This document shows positions 26,895 to 35,244 of a DNA stretch of 64,000 nt, piece by piece. The first letter of the stretch is position 1, and every line of letters starts with the position of its first letter. The notes under the pieces are model-generated. The model was not told the DNA's origin. It saw nothing but the letters and a program-made list of their open reading frames with translations, and did no database searches. Source of the stretch: CAJQLB01 sp041392065 (lineage in GTDB: Bacteria; Bacteroidota; Bacteroidia; Flavobacteriales; Flavobacteriaceae). The stretch is taken from contig JAWKMU010000005.1 in NCBI GenBank assembly GCA_041392065.1, positions 62,001-126,000 on the forward strand. The letters run 5' to 3'. A program made the position numbers and the translations under genes.

Positions 26895-27626
26895 TCATTC
26901 TTTATACCAGTCAAGTAAGTTTACTATAATACCTTGGTCTTTAGAATTTACAATGGTTTCAAACTTTTTAACATCACTTAAACCATCTGTTCCTTTATAA
27001 TGGTAAGGAATAACTTCTTTTGGTTTAAACTCTAATACTGCATCAGCAGCACTCTCAACAGTCATAGTCCATGGTAAATTCATACAAACAAATGCAATAT
27101 CAATGTTTTTTAAAGCTCTCATTTCAGGAATATCTTCGGTATCACCCGAAATATAAACGCGTTTTTCACCTAAGGTAAGCACGTAGCCATTTCCTCGTCC
27201 TTTTTCATGAAATTGTAAAGCCTCTTCACGCAAGTTGTACATTGGTATAGCTTCAATGGATATGCTGTTTATGGTTTTTGTTTCACCATTGTTTGCAACA
27301 ATTCTTTTGCCTATTACTTTGTTATTTAATCTTTCATTTACAGCATTCGGAATCACTAATGGAACAAGTGAATCACTAATACTTTCAAGGGTTTCTAAGT
27401 TTAAATGGTCGCCATGTATGTCAGTTATTAAAATAATAGTTGGCTTTTTAAAGTCTTTAAAATCGTCAGTATTACCAACAGGATCAATATATAACATTTC
27501 CTCTCCATACTCAATAATTAAACTTCCATGAGAAATAGGATGAATAATAGCTTCTTTAGCTATCTTTTTTTCAGCACAAGAGAAAACAAAAAGTGATAAT
27601 ATGGTAAGCGTAATAATTTTTTTCAT
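26895..27626 (-). CDS. MBL-fold metallohydrolase, lipoprotein
   Basis: A 243-aa metallo-beta-lactamase-like hydrolase with a lipoprotein signal peptide (FVFSC, Cys17). The metal centre motif is TDIHGDHLNLET (H-x-x-x-DH variant), with a later ISGDTEDIPEM and PYHYKG. Early Asp/Gly features (IIEYGEEMLYIDPVG) match the UlaG-like subfamily also seen in the menaquinone region hydrolase. It is likely anchored in the envelope. The substrate is unknown. It stands alone on its strand; the 264 bases beyond its start contain no gene. Confidence 0.85.
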   Translation of the reverse strand: MKKIITLTILSLFVFSCAEKKIAKEAIIHPISHGSLIIEYGEEMLYIDPVGNTDDFKDFKKPTIILITDIHGDHLNLETLESISDSLVPLVIPNAVNERLNNKVIGKRIVANNGETKTINSISIEAIPMYNLREEALQFHEKGRGNGYVLTLGEKRVYISGDTEDIPEMRALKNIDIAFVCMNLPWTMTVESAADAVLEFKPKEVIPYHYKGTDGLSDVKKFETIVNSKDQGIIVNLLDWYKE

Positions 27627-27890
27627 CTGTTAGTAATTATTTTTTTAGAGGTCAGATGCAATTCGTTAAACATCATTTCTGTTGTTATCAACTTCTTGCT
27701 ATCGTTCATTTCATAATGTTTTCGTAAAATATTAAGTTTTAAACTTCAAAATCTAAGGATGTAACAAAATAACAAATTTTGCTACCAATTATTAGTTAAT
27801 TTAATTAAAAAATAACCTTTTAAAAGTGATATTTTTTAACGAAATTGCTTGTCTAAATAAAAAAAAATGTTCACTTAAAATTATACACAT

Positions 27891-29228
27891 ATGTCTGATG
27901 ATTTTGATTTATTAGAAACAAACTCTAACGAGAAAACCGAAAAAGTTGATGTTAATTGGGGAAAAGCCATAGACACAATGAAGTCTAAATTGGCACAAGA
28001 AGATGACCCAGAAATGCGTCAGAAAATATTAAATGCAACGTTAGATGATGTTGTAACAATGGCAGAAAAAGACAGAACTACGCTTCTTGATGCAATAAAG
28101 GATTTAACTGATTATCAGGATGAAGTAGGTATAATTTTCGAGGATTTTTCAAGTTTAAATGCCGATGAGCAAAAGATTATTGATAACGCCATTAAACGTC
28201 TTGAACGTGCTAAAATAGAACTTGAAGATGCTGAGAACAAACCAGATACTTGGTGGAACAATCTTTGGGGAAGAAAAAGCAAAATCAGAAAAGCACAAGA
28301 CGAATTAAAAGAAGCTCAGAAGGTAAGAGACGAAGCAGATAATAAAGCAAAAGCCATGTTTCAACAGCGTATTGAATCTGCTGATGTTCAAACGCTTTTA
28401 AACGAACTTTCATTTAAGAGTCAAGCAGCTGTAAAGCGTCTGAAAGATAGAGAAGTCGAAATCAAAGAAGTTGAAGATAAACTGCAAGATGCCATAGTTG
28501 AAGCTACTAAAAATCATACTAAAGCTCTAGAAAAGAAAAAAGAAGTTGAAGGACTTCTGGAAGAAAACTATGCGTTGTTAAAACAAGCCAGACAAGAACT
28601 TGAAGAAATTGTAGATAAGCAATCTGCTGCTTATGCTGAAGCTGTTGGTAAAGTCACTACTCTTGAGCAAAAAGTTGAAGAGTTGGAAGGATTAAAAAAC
28701 GCTTATACAACACTTGCAGCTTCAAAAGACAGCTTTGTACACAAGCATAACTTAACCATTAAAGTATTAACATCACTTAGAAGTAATTTACAAACACATA
28801 GAGCTAAGTTAAAATCTGATACCGAAGAGCGTTTGAAATACTATGATGGTTATGTTGTAGCCTTAAAAGCCAGAACAGACCAAGAATTTGCTGCAATTTT
28901 AGAACATTTAGGTGTTAAAACTGATGAGCATATTGGCGAAACATTAGCATCTATGCATACCGCAAGTGCTAAAGCTCGTCAGGAAATGATGGATAATATT
29001 CCTGTTCACGAAAAAGTAATGCAAGGTGTTTATAGTAGTTATGCAGAAGCATTACAAGAAATTCGTACTAAGGATGCAGAGATTCAGAAAAACTTTGCCG
29101 AACGTTATGGTATCGATATGAAAGAAATTTTTGAAGAATACTATAATTCAGAAAACACTGCTCCCAAAGGTGAAGGAGAAGGAGGCGAAAAACCAAAACC
29201 TGAAGCCGAAGACGACTTGTTATCTTAA
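27891..29228 (+). CDS. Cytoplasmic coiled-coil protein, first gene of the AAA+ cluster
   Basis: I do not recognise a named function. The 445-aa protein has no signal peptide or membrane segment. It is dominated by long charged helices predicted as coiled coil (about residues 120-270 and 285-330), with a conserved-looking spot PDTWWNNLWGRKSKIRKAQDELKEA and a C-terminal segment FAERYGIDMKEIFEEYYNSE before an acidic, Gly-rich tail. It heads seven unrecognised or poorly known genes on one strand, including a AAA+ ATPase. It may be a scaffold or a substrate/effector of that ATPase. Toxic-anion-resistance (TelA-like) coiled-coil proteins are a remote alternative. Confidence 0.78.
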   Translation: MSDDFDLLETNSNEKTEKVDVNWGKAIDTMKSKLAQEDDPEMRQKILNATLDDVVTMAEKDRTTLLDAIKDLTDYQDEVGIIFEDFSSLNADEQKIIDNAIKRLERAKIELEDAENKPDTWWNNLWGRKSKIRKAQDELKEAQKVRDEADNKAKAMFQQRIESADVQTLLNELSFKSQAAVKRLKDREVEIKEVEDKLQDAIVEATKNHTKALEKKKEVEGLLEENYALLKQARQELEEIVDKQSAAYAEAVGKVTTLEQKVEELEGLKNAYTTLAASKDSFVHKHNLTIKVLTSLRSNLQTHRAKLKSDTEERLKYYDGYVVALKARTDQEFAAILEHLGVKTDEHIGETLASMHTASAKARQEMMDNIPVHEKVMQGVYSSYAEALQEIRTKDAEIQKNFAERYGIDMKEIFEEYYNSENTAPKGEGEGGEKPKPEAEDDLLS

Positions 29229-29246
29229 AATAATTTAATTTTTTTT

Positions 29247-29276
29247 ACTGCAACTGTTTACTGTTACTGCATACTT
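29247..29276. repeat. Degenerate ACTG-based 6-7 bp repeats in spacer
   Basis: Four ACTG cores followed by ACTT, spaced 6 or 7 bases apart (ACTGCA, ACTGTTT, ACTGTT, ACTGCAT, ACTTTAA), fill the gap before the 353-aa gene. A similar 7-bp tract lies after that gene. Confidence 0.6.
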
Positions 29277-29281
29277 TAATT

Positions 29282-30343
29282 ATGTCTATAAATCACATAG
29301 TAACTCCATTAGATTCTGCTCAGCTTGACTCCAAAGAGCACTATGTGTTTTACCACAAAATGGTAGATTTTTGCTTGAAAGAACTTATTGTAAATGTTCA
29401 GCATCAAGAACTTTGCAATGAGAAAGAAATTGTTTTTTTTAAGCAGTATTGTGATTTGTTATTGTATTCCATTGAAGCCATGCGTGTAAAATACATGTAT
29501 GATGAAGAGGATAATATGAAGATTGATCTTACCGATTCTGGTTTCCCAAATTATTTAGAGTTTAGGTATTTATTTAACGATCTATCTTTGAGAGACAACT
29601 ATTTGGATAAACTTACAAGTCCTGAAGTTCTTAAAACCGAGTTTTTAGATACATTGATGCGTAAAAAAGAGCCAATAAAGAAGAGTCAACTTTTTCAAGC
29701 AGCATCAATTGTTTATTACACTTCAGTTCAACAGCAATATATTTTCAATCGCTTTGTGCAAGGTAAAATTTTAGAAGCTCCAAAAAACTCACAAGGAAAG
29801 TATTTAGTAAGCTGGAGTTTTTATGATGTAGCTTATAATAGGCCATTTATATGCTTCATGTATTTTAATTACGATGGTAGTAATGTACTTAATGAAAAAG
29901 ATGAAATATACGAAGTTTTAAAAGTAGCAGCAGATAGACAAATGAGCTTAGATACTATGGCTTATGCTATAGACAGAAAGCTATCAGACGTACACCCAAA
30001 ACATATTAAGCGTATCGATTTAGGTCCTTTACATAACGTGTTTGCAAAAGATGAAAATGAAATTACACATGCTATCCTTGATGGTATTAGTAAAAAAGAA
30101 ATCCCATTAGAATCTTATGCAATGTCACTTAAAATTGATGAAGTCTTTTCTCGGAGTGAATTCAAAGAAGGCAGTTTTTTTAGTAAACAAACCTTACAAA
30201 ATTGGAGCGATATAATAAAGCAAAACTATGTGTTTGCACCACATCGAATTATTCAAATGCTCTATAATAAAACACCAGAGATTATGAATAAGTTGGCTAA
30301 GCCTCCAATTCAAATGTCAGATTTAAAAATAAACATAAAGTAA
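29282..30343 (+). CDS. Conserved-looking unknown protein of the AAA+ cluster
   Basis: A soluble protein of 353 aa without signal peptide or membrane segment. No family is recognised. It has a helical N-terminal half (HYVFYHKMVDFCLKELIVNV...), a central beta-like segment around YLVSWSFYDVAYNRPFICFMYFNYDG, and a mixed C-terminus with IIKQNYVFAPHRIIQMLYNKTP. It lies between the coiled-coil gene and the ATPase, with gaps of 53 and 54 bases that hold short degenerate repeats. It is likely a partner of the ATPase, by context only. Confidence 0.75.
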   Translation: MSINHIVTPLDSAQLDSKEHYVFYHKMVDFCLKELIVNVQHQELCNEKEIVFFKQYCDLLLYSIEAMRVKYMYDEEDNMKIDLTDSGFPNYLEFRYLFNDLSLRDNYLDKLTSPEVLKTEFLDTLMRKKEPIKKSQLFQAASIVYYTSVQQQYIFNRFVQGKILEAPKNSQGKYLVSWSFYDVAYNRPFICFMYFNYDGSNVLNEKDEIYEVLKVAADRQMSLDTMAYAIDRKLSDVHPKHIKRIDLGPLHNVFAKDENEITHAILDGISKKEIPLESYAMSLKIDEVFSRSEFKEGSFFSKQTLQNWSDIIKQNYVFAPHRIIQMLYNKTPEIMNKLAKPPIQMSDLKINIK

Positions 30344-30360
30344 TCAGTCCTAGTATAAAG

Positions 30361-30395
30361 TACTGCCAATTGAGAACAGAAAACTGAATACAATA
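30361..30395. repeat. Degenerate 7-bp tandem repeat (ACTGnnA-like) in spacer
   Basis: Five consecutive heptamers read ACTGCCA, ATTGAGA, ACAGAAA, ACTGAAT, ACAATAT and end two bases before the ATPase ATG. The strict 7-base phase makes chance unlikely. Confidence 0.6.
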
Positions 30396-30397
30396 TC

Positions 30398-32365
30398 ATG
30401 GAACACAACTCAACATTTCCTATAAAACAAAACGAACTTGATATGCTTCGTGATGAAGCTACTTCATATTTAAAATCTGTACAATGGGAACAAGGTCAAC
30501 GAGCTAAGAATAAAGAGAATAATGGTAATAAAGATGAATCTATTTTGCTGTATTTGTCACGAGCCAATAATGGTAGTAGTGCAATAGAGACAACTTCGGT
30601 TTCTAAAACCATTTTAAACTTAAAAAAGAGATTGTTACCAGACTCTGTTGCCATTCCGTTACACCTTAATCAAACTCTTTATGCTGTTCAAGAAGGATTA
30701 GCTCTTGGTATCTGGATTAAGGATAGCTATTATGATGCTTCAGGATTGTCCAGTTTATCTGAAAGAAAATCTACACTTGATAATTCAGGAAAACGAGAGT
30801 ATGAAAGTAAGATGCATACTGCTACTGCGTTTATGTTGTTTGCTACAGCCTATAACATTTTGCACAATTTGAGAAGTCATGCTTCAGACGATTTAAGTGT
30901 TATGAAAAATAAGTTTGCTGGAATTCCTGAAGTGTCGTTAATGTCTCCACTCAAAGGGATTGCCTGTAGTTTATTTTATTATGATAAATATCTTAATCAT
31001 CCAGACATAATAAAGTCTGATAAAGATGTTATTGACTTTACAGTAGTTTATTTTGATGCACTAATTGATGAAATTCAACTTCGTAAAAGCACCTTAGAGT
31101 ACACAGAAACCATAACAGACCGAACCTACAAATTAGAAAATTCAGATTTCGCTATTTCAGGCTGGGAAAATGTATTTGCTGGAGCAGCTAAAAGCGTAGA
31201 ATTCAACAAAATTCAGTTTGAACAAATTGTTGGTAACAGAGATGCAAAGCACTTTGCGAGACGACTAACAGAGCGTATGCTAAGCTACGATTTTACAGCC
31301 AAGAAAAATCCGTTTCAAGAACTTGGAGGATTCATGCCAGTTTTTATGGGTTATGGAATTCCTGGAACTGGTAAAAGCATGCTCATTGCTGCAATTGCAA
31401 CACGTCTGAAAGAACATTGCGACCATTTAGACATTCCATTTTTATTTCATCCAATGCCTGACACTTTGATTAGTACTTTTCAAGGGGGTTCAGCAGAAAA
31501 AATGGTAGAGTGGATGAAACCGTTACAAGATCCATCCAAACTTATTTTTGCACCAATTGATGATGCAGAAAATAACCTTCAAGAGCGTACTGCTCAAGGT
31601 GTGTCTGCTGGTGTAAAAGAAGTAATAGGTGTTTTTCTTAGATATACTGAAGGTGCTTATGCTGTAAATTATGGTAACAGTTCCATTGGATTATTTACTA
31701 ACCTTCCAGAAATGTTGGATAAAGCTGTGATTTCACGTGTTCAAGGTCGATTTAAAATTGATGGAGCTAGAACAGAACATGACTTTTTAGATCAAGACCA
31801 TTTGTGGTGGCGAAAATTGGATGATACCATGCCTGATTTTGTAAACATGCAAGGACCAGAAAACTATAGTTATTTGCAAGATCAAGGTTTAGCCAAAAAT
31901 TTAGGTGAAATCCTTAACGTTACAGATAAACCAATAGAAGAACGTGTTTTAGAGGTTTATGAGAAAACAGAAAAAAACTTTAAAACTAATCAGCATCTAT
32001 TTTATGCTAATCTATATAAAGAAATTCAAAAGATTTTTCCATTTTTTTCATCACGAGATGTTAGGAATATCCAAAGTGCAGTATCACTTCGTTTAACCGA
32101 TTTTGATTTGGAAGAAGACTGGTTTGAAAATCCAGATATCTACTTCAAGAAAGACTATGATACAAAGTTTAACATGTTGCAAGAATTGATGCGTGCCAAT
32201 ATGAAAGGTTTGGATTTTTCGGAAATTAGAAGACAAGAAGTTGTAAGGTATTTGGATAATGTGGCAACCATTGCGGACACAGACTTTAAACGTAAAGTTG
32301 ATGCTAGAGTTAACCAAATGAATATAGAATTAGAGGCAAGGCAGAAATTTGAAAAAGACAACTAA
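30398..32365 (+). CDS. AAA+ ATPase with unusual Walker B
   Basis: A 655-aa soluble protein with a helical N-terminal region of about 270 residues and one AAA+ module. Walker A is GIPGTGKS at 320-327. Walker B is LIFAPIDDAE at about 382-391, with Asp-Asp-Ala-Glu rather than the usual Asp-Glu. Sensor 1 is FTN at about 433-435, and the arginine-finger-like run is LDKAVISRVQGRF at about 440-452. A helical C-terminus follows. It resembles classical AAA remodelling ATPases but I cannot place it in a named family. It is probably the motor of the cluster. Confidence 0.88.
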   Translation: MEHNSTFPIKQNELDMLRDEATSYLKSVQWEQGQRAKNKENNGNKDESILLYLSRANNGSSAIETTSVSKTILNLKKRLLPDSVAIPLHLNQTLYAVQEGLALGIWIKDSYYDASGLSSLSERKSTLDNSGKREYESKMHTATAFMLFATAYNILHNLRSHASDDLSVMKNKFAGIPEVSLMSPLKGIACSLFYYDKYLNHPDIIKSDKDVIDFTVVYFDALIDEIQLRKSTLEYTETITDRTYKLENSDFAISGWENVFAGAAKSVEFNKIQFEQIVGNRDAKHFARRLTERMLSYDFTAKKNPFQELGGFMPVFMGYGIPGTGKSMLIAAIATRLKEHCDHLDIPFLFHPMPDTLISTFQGGSAEKMVEWMKPLQDPSKLIFAPIDDAENNLQERTAQGVSAGVKEVIGVFLRYTEGAYAVNYGNSSIGLFTNLPEMLDKAVISRVQGRFKIDGARTEHDFLDQDHLWWRKLDDTMPDFVNMQGPENYSYLQDQGLAKNLGEILNVTDKPIEERVLEVYEKTEKNFKTNQHLFYANLYKEIQKIFPFFSSRDVRNIQSAVSLRLTDFDLEEDWFENPDIYFKKDYDTKFNMLQELMRANMKGLDFSEIRRQEVVRYLDNVATIADTDFKRKVDARVNQMNIELEARQKFEKDN

Positions 32366-32366
32366 T

Positions 32367-32969
32367 ATGTTAGATAAAAAGTTTGAAATTCAGGAGATTT
32401 TATCGTTGGGTTATGTGTATTTACTTATTCTTGGTATTTTTCACAATTCCATCTACTACAATTTTTTGGGCATTAATTTTTTAGATTACTCATCAATTTT
32501 GGATGTGCTTTTAAGCCCATTGGCTCTATTACTTAATAGTAAAATACTTTTCTTTTCGGTTTTTGGATGTGTTATTTTATGTCTGCTTTATGCAAAGTAT
32601 ATGCCTCGATATTTAAAAAAATCTAAATCTTTTAAAAAAAATCAAACCGAAGCCAAACAAGCAAAAATTGATAAAAGTATTGAAGCTTTTAAATCTTCTA
32701 GAATAGTCATCTTAATGACTGCATTGATGGTCTTTTCAATGTTTATTGGTCTTGGCGTTGGTAGAGGTCTAAATATTTCTAAGCGATTAGAAAATACAAG
32801 TTTTAACTATAATTATGAGCTAATATTTAATGATGGAAATACAGAACGCATTAAAATATTAGGAAAAAATAGTTTATATGTTTTTTATGTTGAAGAAGGT
32901 GATAATGAAGTTTTAATTTCTCCAATAGAAGGAAATATTAAAACCATTAGAAAGATTGGTAAAAAATGA
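32367..32969 (+). CDS. Membrane protein of the AAA+ cluster, unknown
   Basis: A 200-aa protein starting MLDKKFEIQEILSLGYVYLL; the ATG at 32367 follows the ATPase stop by one base. There are three or so membrane segments (about 13-33, 55-80 and 113-135), a basic cytoplasmic-looking loop (RYLKKSKSFKKNQTEAKQAK) between the second and third, and a small C-terminal domain (IFNDGNTERIKILGKNSLYVFYVEEGDNEVLISP). It overlaps the next gene by 4 bases (ATGA). It is a plausible membrane dock for the ATPase complex, by context. Confidence 0.75.
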   Translation: MLDKKFEIQEILSLGYVYLLILGIFHNSIYYNFLGINFLDYSSILDVLLSPLALLLNSKILFFSVFGCVILCLLYAKYMPRYLKKSKSFKKNQTEAKQAKIDKSIEAFKSSRIVILMTALMVFSMFIGLGVGRGLNISKRLENTSFNYNYELIFNDGNTERIKILGKNSLYVFYVEEGDNEVLISPIEGNIKTIRKIGKK

Positions 32970-34201
32970 ACAAACTAAAAGCAGCAAATCTATACCAAAG
33001 TGAGCTTATTCCAGTAAGCGGAAAATTGGTTGAGCGTTATAATCAATGCCTTTTAAAATTAGGCTTTGAAGTAACAAAGCTCAAATCATTTTCCATTGAT
33101 GGCATTGGTTGGAGTCCGGAAATTGCAGAAGAAAAAAAGGAGCTACATTACCTAAATCATGGCGAAGCCAATCCGCATGGTATTATTATTACGCCATTAC
33201 AGAAAGGAAAACCTGTGTATGTACCAACCCATTCTTTTGATAGAGACATGATGCAGTTGGTGTTTAAAATGTATGGAAGTCAAATTAATGATATTACAAG
33301 AGATTGTGCTATTTGTTTGGATTTTGATCAAGATATAGACACTTTTTATGAACCCTTAGATATTTTAAAGTATGATGCTATATTCATCAGATTTCATCTT
33401 ATCAATGATTTAAATAAAATACAAGAAGAGCAATTAAAGTTGGTTGAAAAATTCAACTCTGGAAACAATTTTATTGACGAAACTATCCATGAGGAATTAC
33501 TGAAATCGGCTAGAGTACATGGAGATTTACGAAACAGACAATTAGTGTTGGAACCTTTGGTTTATAAAACCAATTCTTTTTTCGCTAAGGCTTTTGGAGG
33601 TGTTTATTTGCTAAGAGATTTTATAAAAACCATTGTTGTTTTTGAAGACAAAGAAGCTCATAAAGATGCGATTAAAAACACAGATTATGATGTTTTAATT
33701 TACCACATTGAAGAGCCAGAATTGATAGATAAACTTAAAAGTCATTTAATTATTGAATGTAATCTGGAAGTAGTAGTGAATACACCTCGATATGATCGCA
33801 TTAAAAAAATGATGTTTTATCATGAGCTAAAAGACACGAAGCATCCAATTAAGGATATTTTGGATGATAAAGTGCTATTTAGAAAATACCTCAATACAAT
33901 TGATGCAAACGCACTAAAACGAGTAAATGGAGTCGAGATATATTTAGAACGTCTTGAGCGAAGTAATGCATTTAAAATTCAAGATTTAATAGACCAATCG
34001 TTTTATTTTGCTTTGCACGAACCACATTCTGCTTTAGAAGTTGCTCATTTAGATCTGATTTGGAAATTATTAGTTAACATCGCTCCAAAGGATGTTTTAT
34101 TCTTGTATTGGTATGATAAAGAACAATTTTATAAAACTTACGAATCTTGGGATGATTCATTTCAAGATTGGGTTGTAGAAACCATTAGTAACAATATTTA
34201 A
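32966..34201 (+). CDS. DUF6638-like protein
   Basis: A soluble protein of 411 aa that I associate, with moderate confidence, with the family DUF6638. It has no signal peptide. Notable segments are YNQCLLKLGFEVTKLKSFSIDGIGWSPEIA at the start, a central HGDLRNRQLVLEPLVYKTNSFFAKAFGGVYLLRDF, and a C-terminal helical end (PKDVLFLYWYDKEQFYKTYESW). It overlaps the membrane protein by 4 bases, so the two are co-translated. Function is unknown. Confidence 0.75.
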   Translation: MNKLKAANLYQSELIPVSGKLVERYNQCLLKLGFEVTKLKSFSIDGIGWSPEIAEEKKELHYLNHGEANPHGIIITPLQKGKPVYVPTHSFDRDMMQLVFKMYGSQINDITRDCAICLDFDQDIDTFYEPLDILKYDAIFIRFHLINDLNKIQEEQLKLVEKFNSGNNFIDETIHEELLKSARVHGDLRNRQLVLEPLVYKTNSFFAKAFGGVYLLRDFIKTIVVFEDKEAHKDAIKNTDYDVLIYHIEEPELIDKLKSHLIIECNLEVVVNTPRYDRIKKMMFYHELKDTKHPIKDILDDKVLFRKYLNTIDANALKRVNGVEIYLERLERSNAFKIQDLIDQSFYFALHEPHSALEVAHLDLIWKLLVNIAPKDVLFLYWYDKEQFYKTYESWDDSFQDWVVETISNNI

Positions 34202-34227
34202 AATTTATAGACTAATAAAGTGAGCAT

Positions 34228-34255
34228 GAAGCTGGAAGCACGAAGTCAGAAGTTT
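34228..34255. repeat. Left inverted repeat of the four-helix-bundle cassette
   Basis: Four heptamers of the form GAAGnnn (GAAGCTG, GAAGCAC, GAAGTCA, GAAGTTT). It is complementary to 34653-34679 at 24 of 27 positions, so the two arms bracket the gene at 34280. Confidence 0.8.
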
Positions 34256-34279
34256 ATTATCTTTATGAAAAGAATTTGA

Positions 34280-34636
34280 ATGAAATTTAAGTTTGAAGAT
34301 TTAATTATTTGGCAAAAAGGAATGGATTTAGGTGAAAATATGAATAATTTAGCCTATAAGTTTCCTAAAGAAGAGCTTTACAATTTATCTTCCCAAATTA
34401 GAAGAGCATCAGATTCAATAGCACTAAATATATCTGAAGGTTCAATTTTGCAATCTGGAGCTGAATACAGAAAGTTTCTTGGTTATTCAATACGTTCAAT
34501 TGCCGAAGTTGTAACTTGTTTGCATAAAGCAAAAAGAAGAAATTATTTAAACGAAAATAATTTTGAAAAATATTATAAAGATTGTTTTGATTTAATGAAC
34601 ATGACAATCGCTTTTAGAAATAAAATTAATGATTAA
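34280..34636 (+). CDS. Four-helix-bundle protein (23S rRNA intervening-sequence family)
   Basis: A 118-aa protein with the S23/TIGR02436 signature: FEDLIIWQKGMDL, YKFPKEELYNLSSQIRRASDSIALNISEGS, and EYRKFLGYSIRSIAEVVTCLHKAKRR. In other bacteria such genes sit in 23S rRNA intervening sequences, with diversity-generating retroelements (Avd), or alone between genes as here. It interrupts the AAA+ cluster between the DUF6638 gene and the next membrane protein, and inverted repeats flank it on both sides. It is likely a small mobile-type insertion rather than part of the complex. Confidence 0.88.
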   Translation: MKFKFEDLIIWQKGMDLGENMNNLAYKFPKEELYNLSSQIRRASDSIALNISEGSILQSGAEYRKFLGYSIRSIAEVVTCLHKAKRRNYLNENNFEKYYKDCFDLMNMTIAFRNKIND

Positions 34637-34651
34637 TCAAAGCTATAGCTC

Positions 34652-34679
34652 GAACTTCAAACTTCGTGCTTCTAGCTTC
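34652..34679. repeat. Right inverted repeat of the four-helix-bundle cassette
   Basis: Read on the minus strand this is GAAGCTA, GAAGCAC, GAAGTTT, GAAGTT(C), the same 7-bp phase as the left arm. Pairing of the two arms would loop out about 400 bases holding the whole gene. Confidence 0.8.
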
Positions 34680-34693
34680 CAACTTATATTATC

Positions 34694-35242
34694 ATGACAA
34701 TAGAGTTAATAGTTTTTATCATTGCCATTTTATTTGGAGTGTTATTGTATTGGAGAGAGTCCAATGGTAATGGCTTATATCGTTTTGTAAATAAGATTGT
34801 TAATTCTAAAGAATTACAAATGAAAGCTGGTGACAGAACAGGATTTGTGTTTCAGCAAAAATTCTTGTTAAGAGTAGTTTACATAACGTTTCTATTCATT
34901 CTCGTTTCTTTAGTACTACAATTTCTTACGCCTTTTCAACTTTTTGGAAGTTATGATGGTGTATCAACATTTGCTTCAAGTATCGTAGGAACCATTTTAG
35001 GAACTTATCTTGCTAATTTTGTGTTGAAATCTGGAAAAATTGTCGATGAAAAAAGCGAATCTATAACCGATTTGGTTAGTGATACCATTGAAAAAAGTAA
35101 AGAGTTTTTAGATGATATCACTACAAAAGATAAAGTAGATGAAGTTGTTGAAGAACCAGAAACTCAAGAAACTCAAGAACAACCAAAACAAGAAAAGAAA
35201 AGTGCTAGAGAACGCTTAAAAGATAAAGGATTTTTAAAGTAA
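34694..35242 (+). CDS. Three-pass membrane protein with acidic/basic tail, AAA+ cluster
   Basis: A 182-aa protein, unrecognised. There are hydrophobic segments at about 4-20, 55-77 and 90-112. A cytoplasmic-looking tail is rich in Glu/Gln/Lys (EEPETQETQEQPKQEKKSARERLKDKGFLK). It ends three bases before the 564-aa gene and is probably co-translated with it. It likely forms part of a membrane platform with the proteins encoded on either side. Confidence 0.75.
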   Translation: MTIELIVFIIAILFGVLLYWRESNGNGLYRFVNKIVNSKELQMKAGDRTGFVFQQKFLLRVVYITFLFILVSLVLQFLTPFQLFGSYDGVSTFASSIVGTILGTYLANFVLKSGKIVDEKSESITDLVSDTIEKSKEFLDDITTKDKVDEVVEEPETQETQEQPKQEKKSARERLKDKGFLK

Positions 35243-35244
35243 AA

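Noticed and set aside
27627..27890. Hidden gene or RNA in the 264-base gap
   Set aside because: No reading frame or stable stem was seen. It is only AT-rich DNA that probably carries the promoter of the AAA+ cluster.
34228..34679. Insertion sequence
   Set aside because: There is no transposase. The only gene is a four-helix-bundle protein and no target-site duplication is visible.
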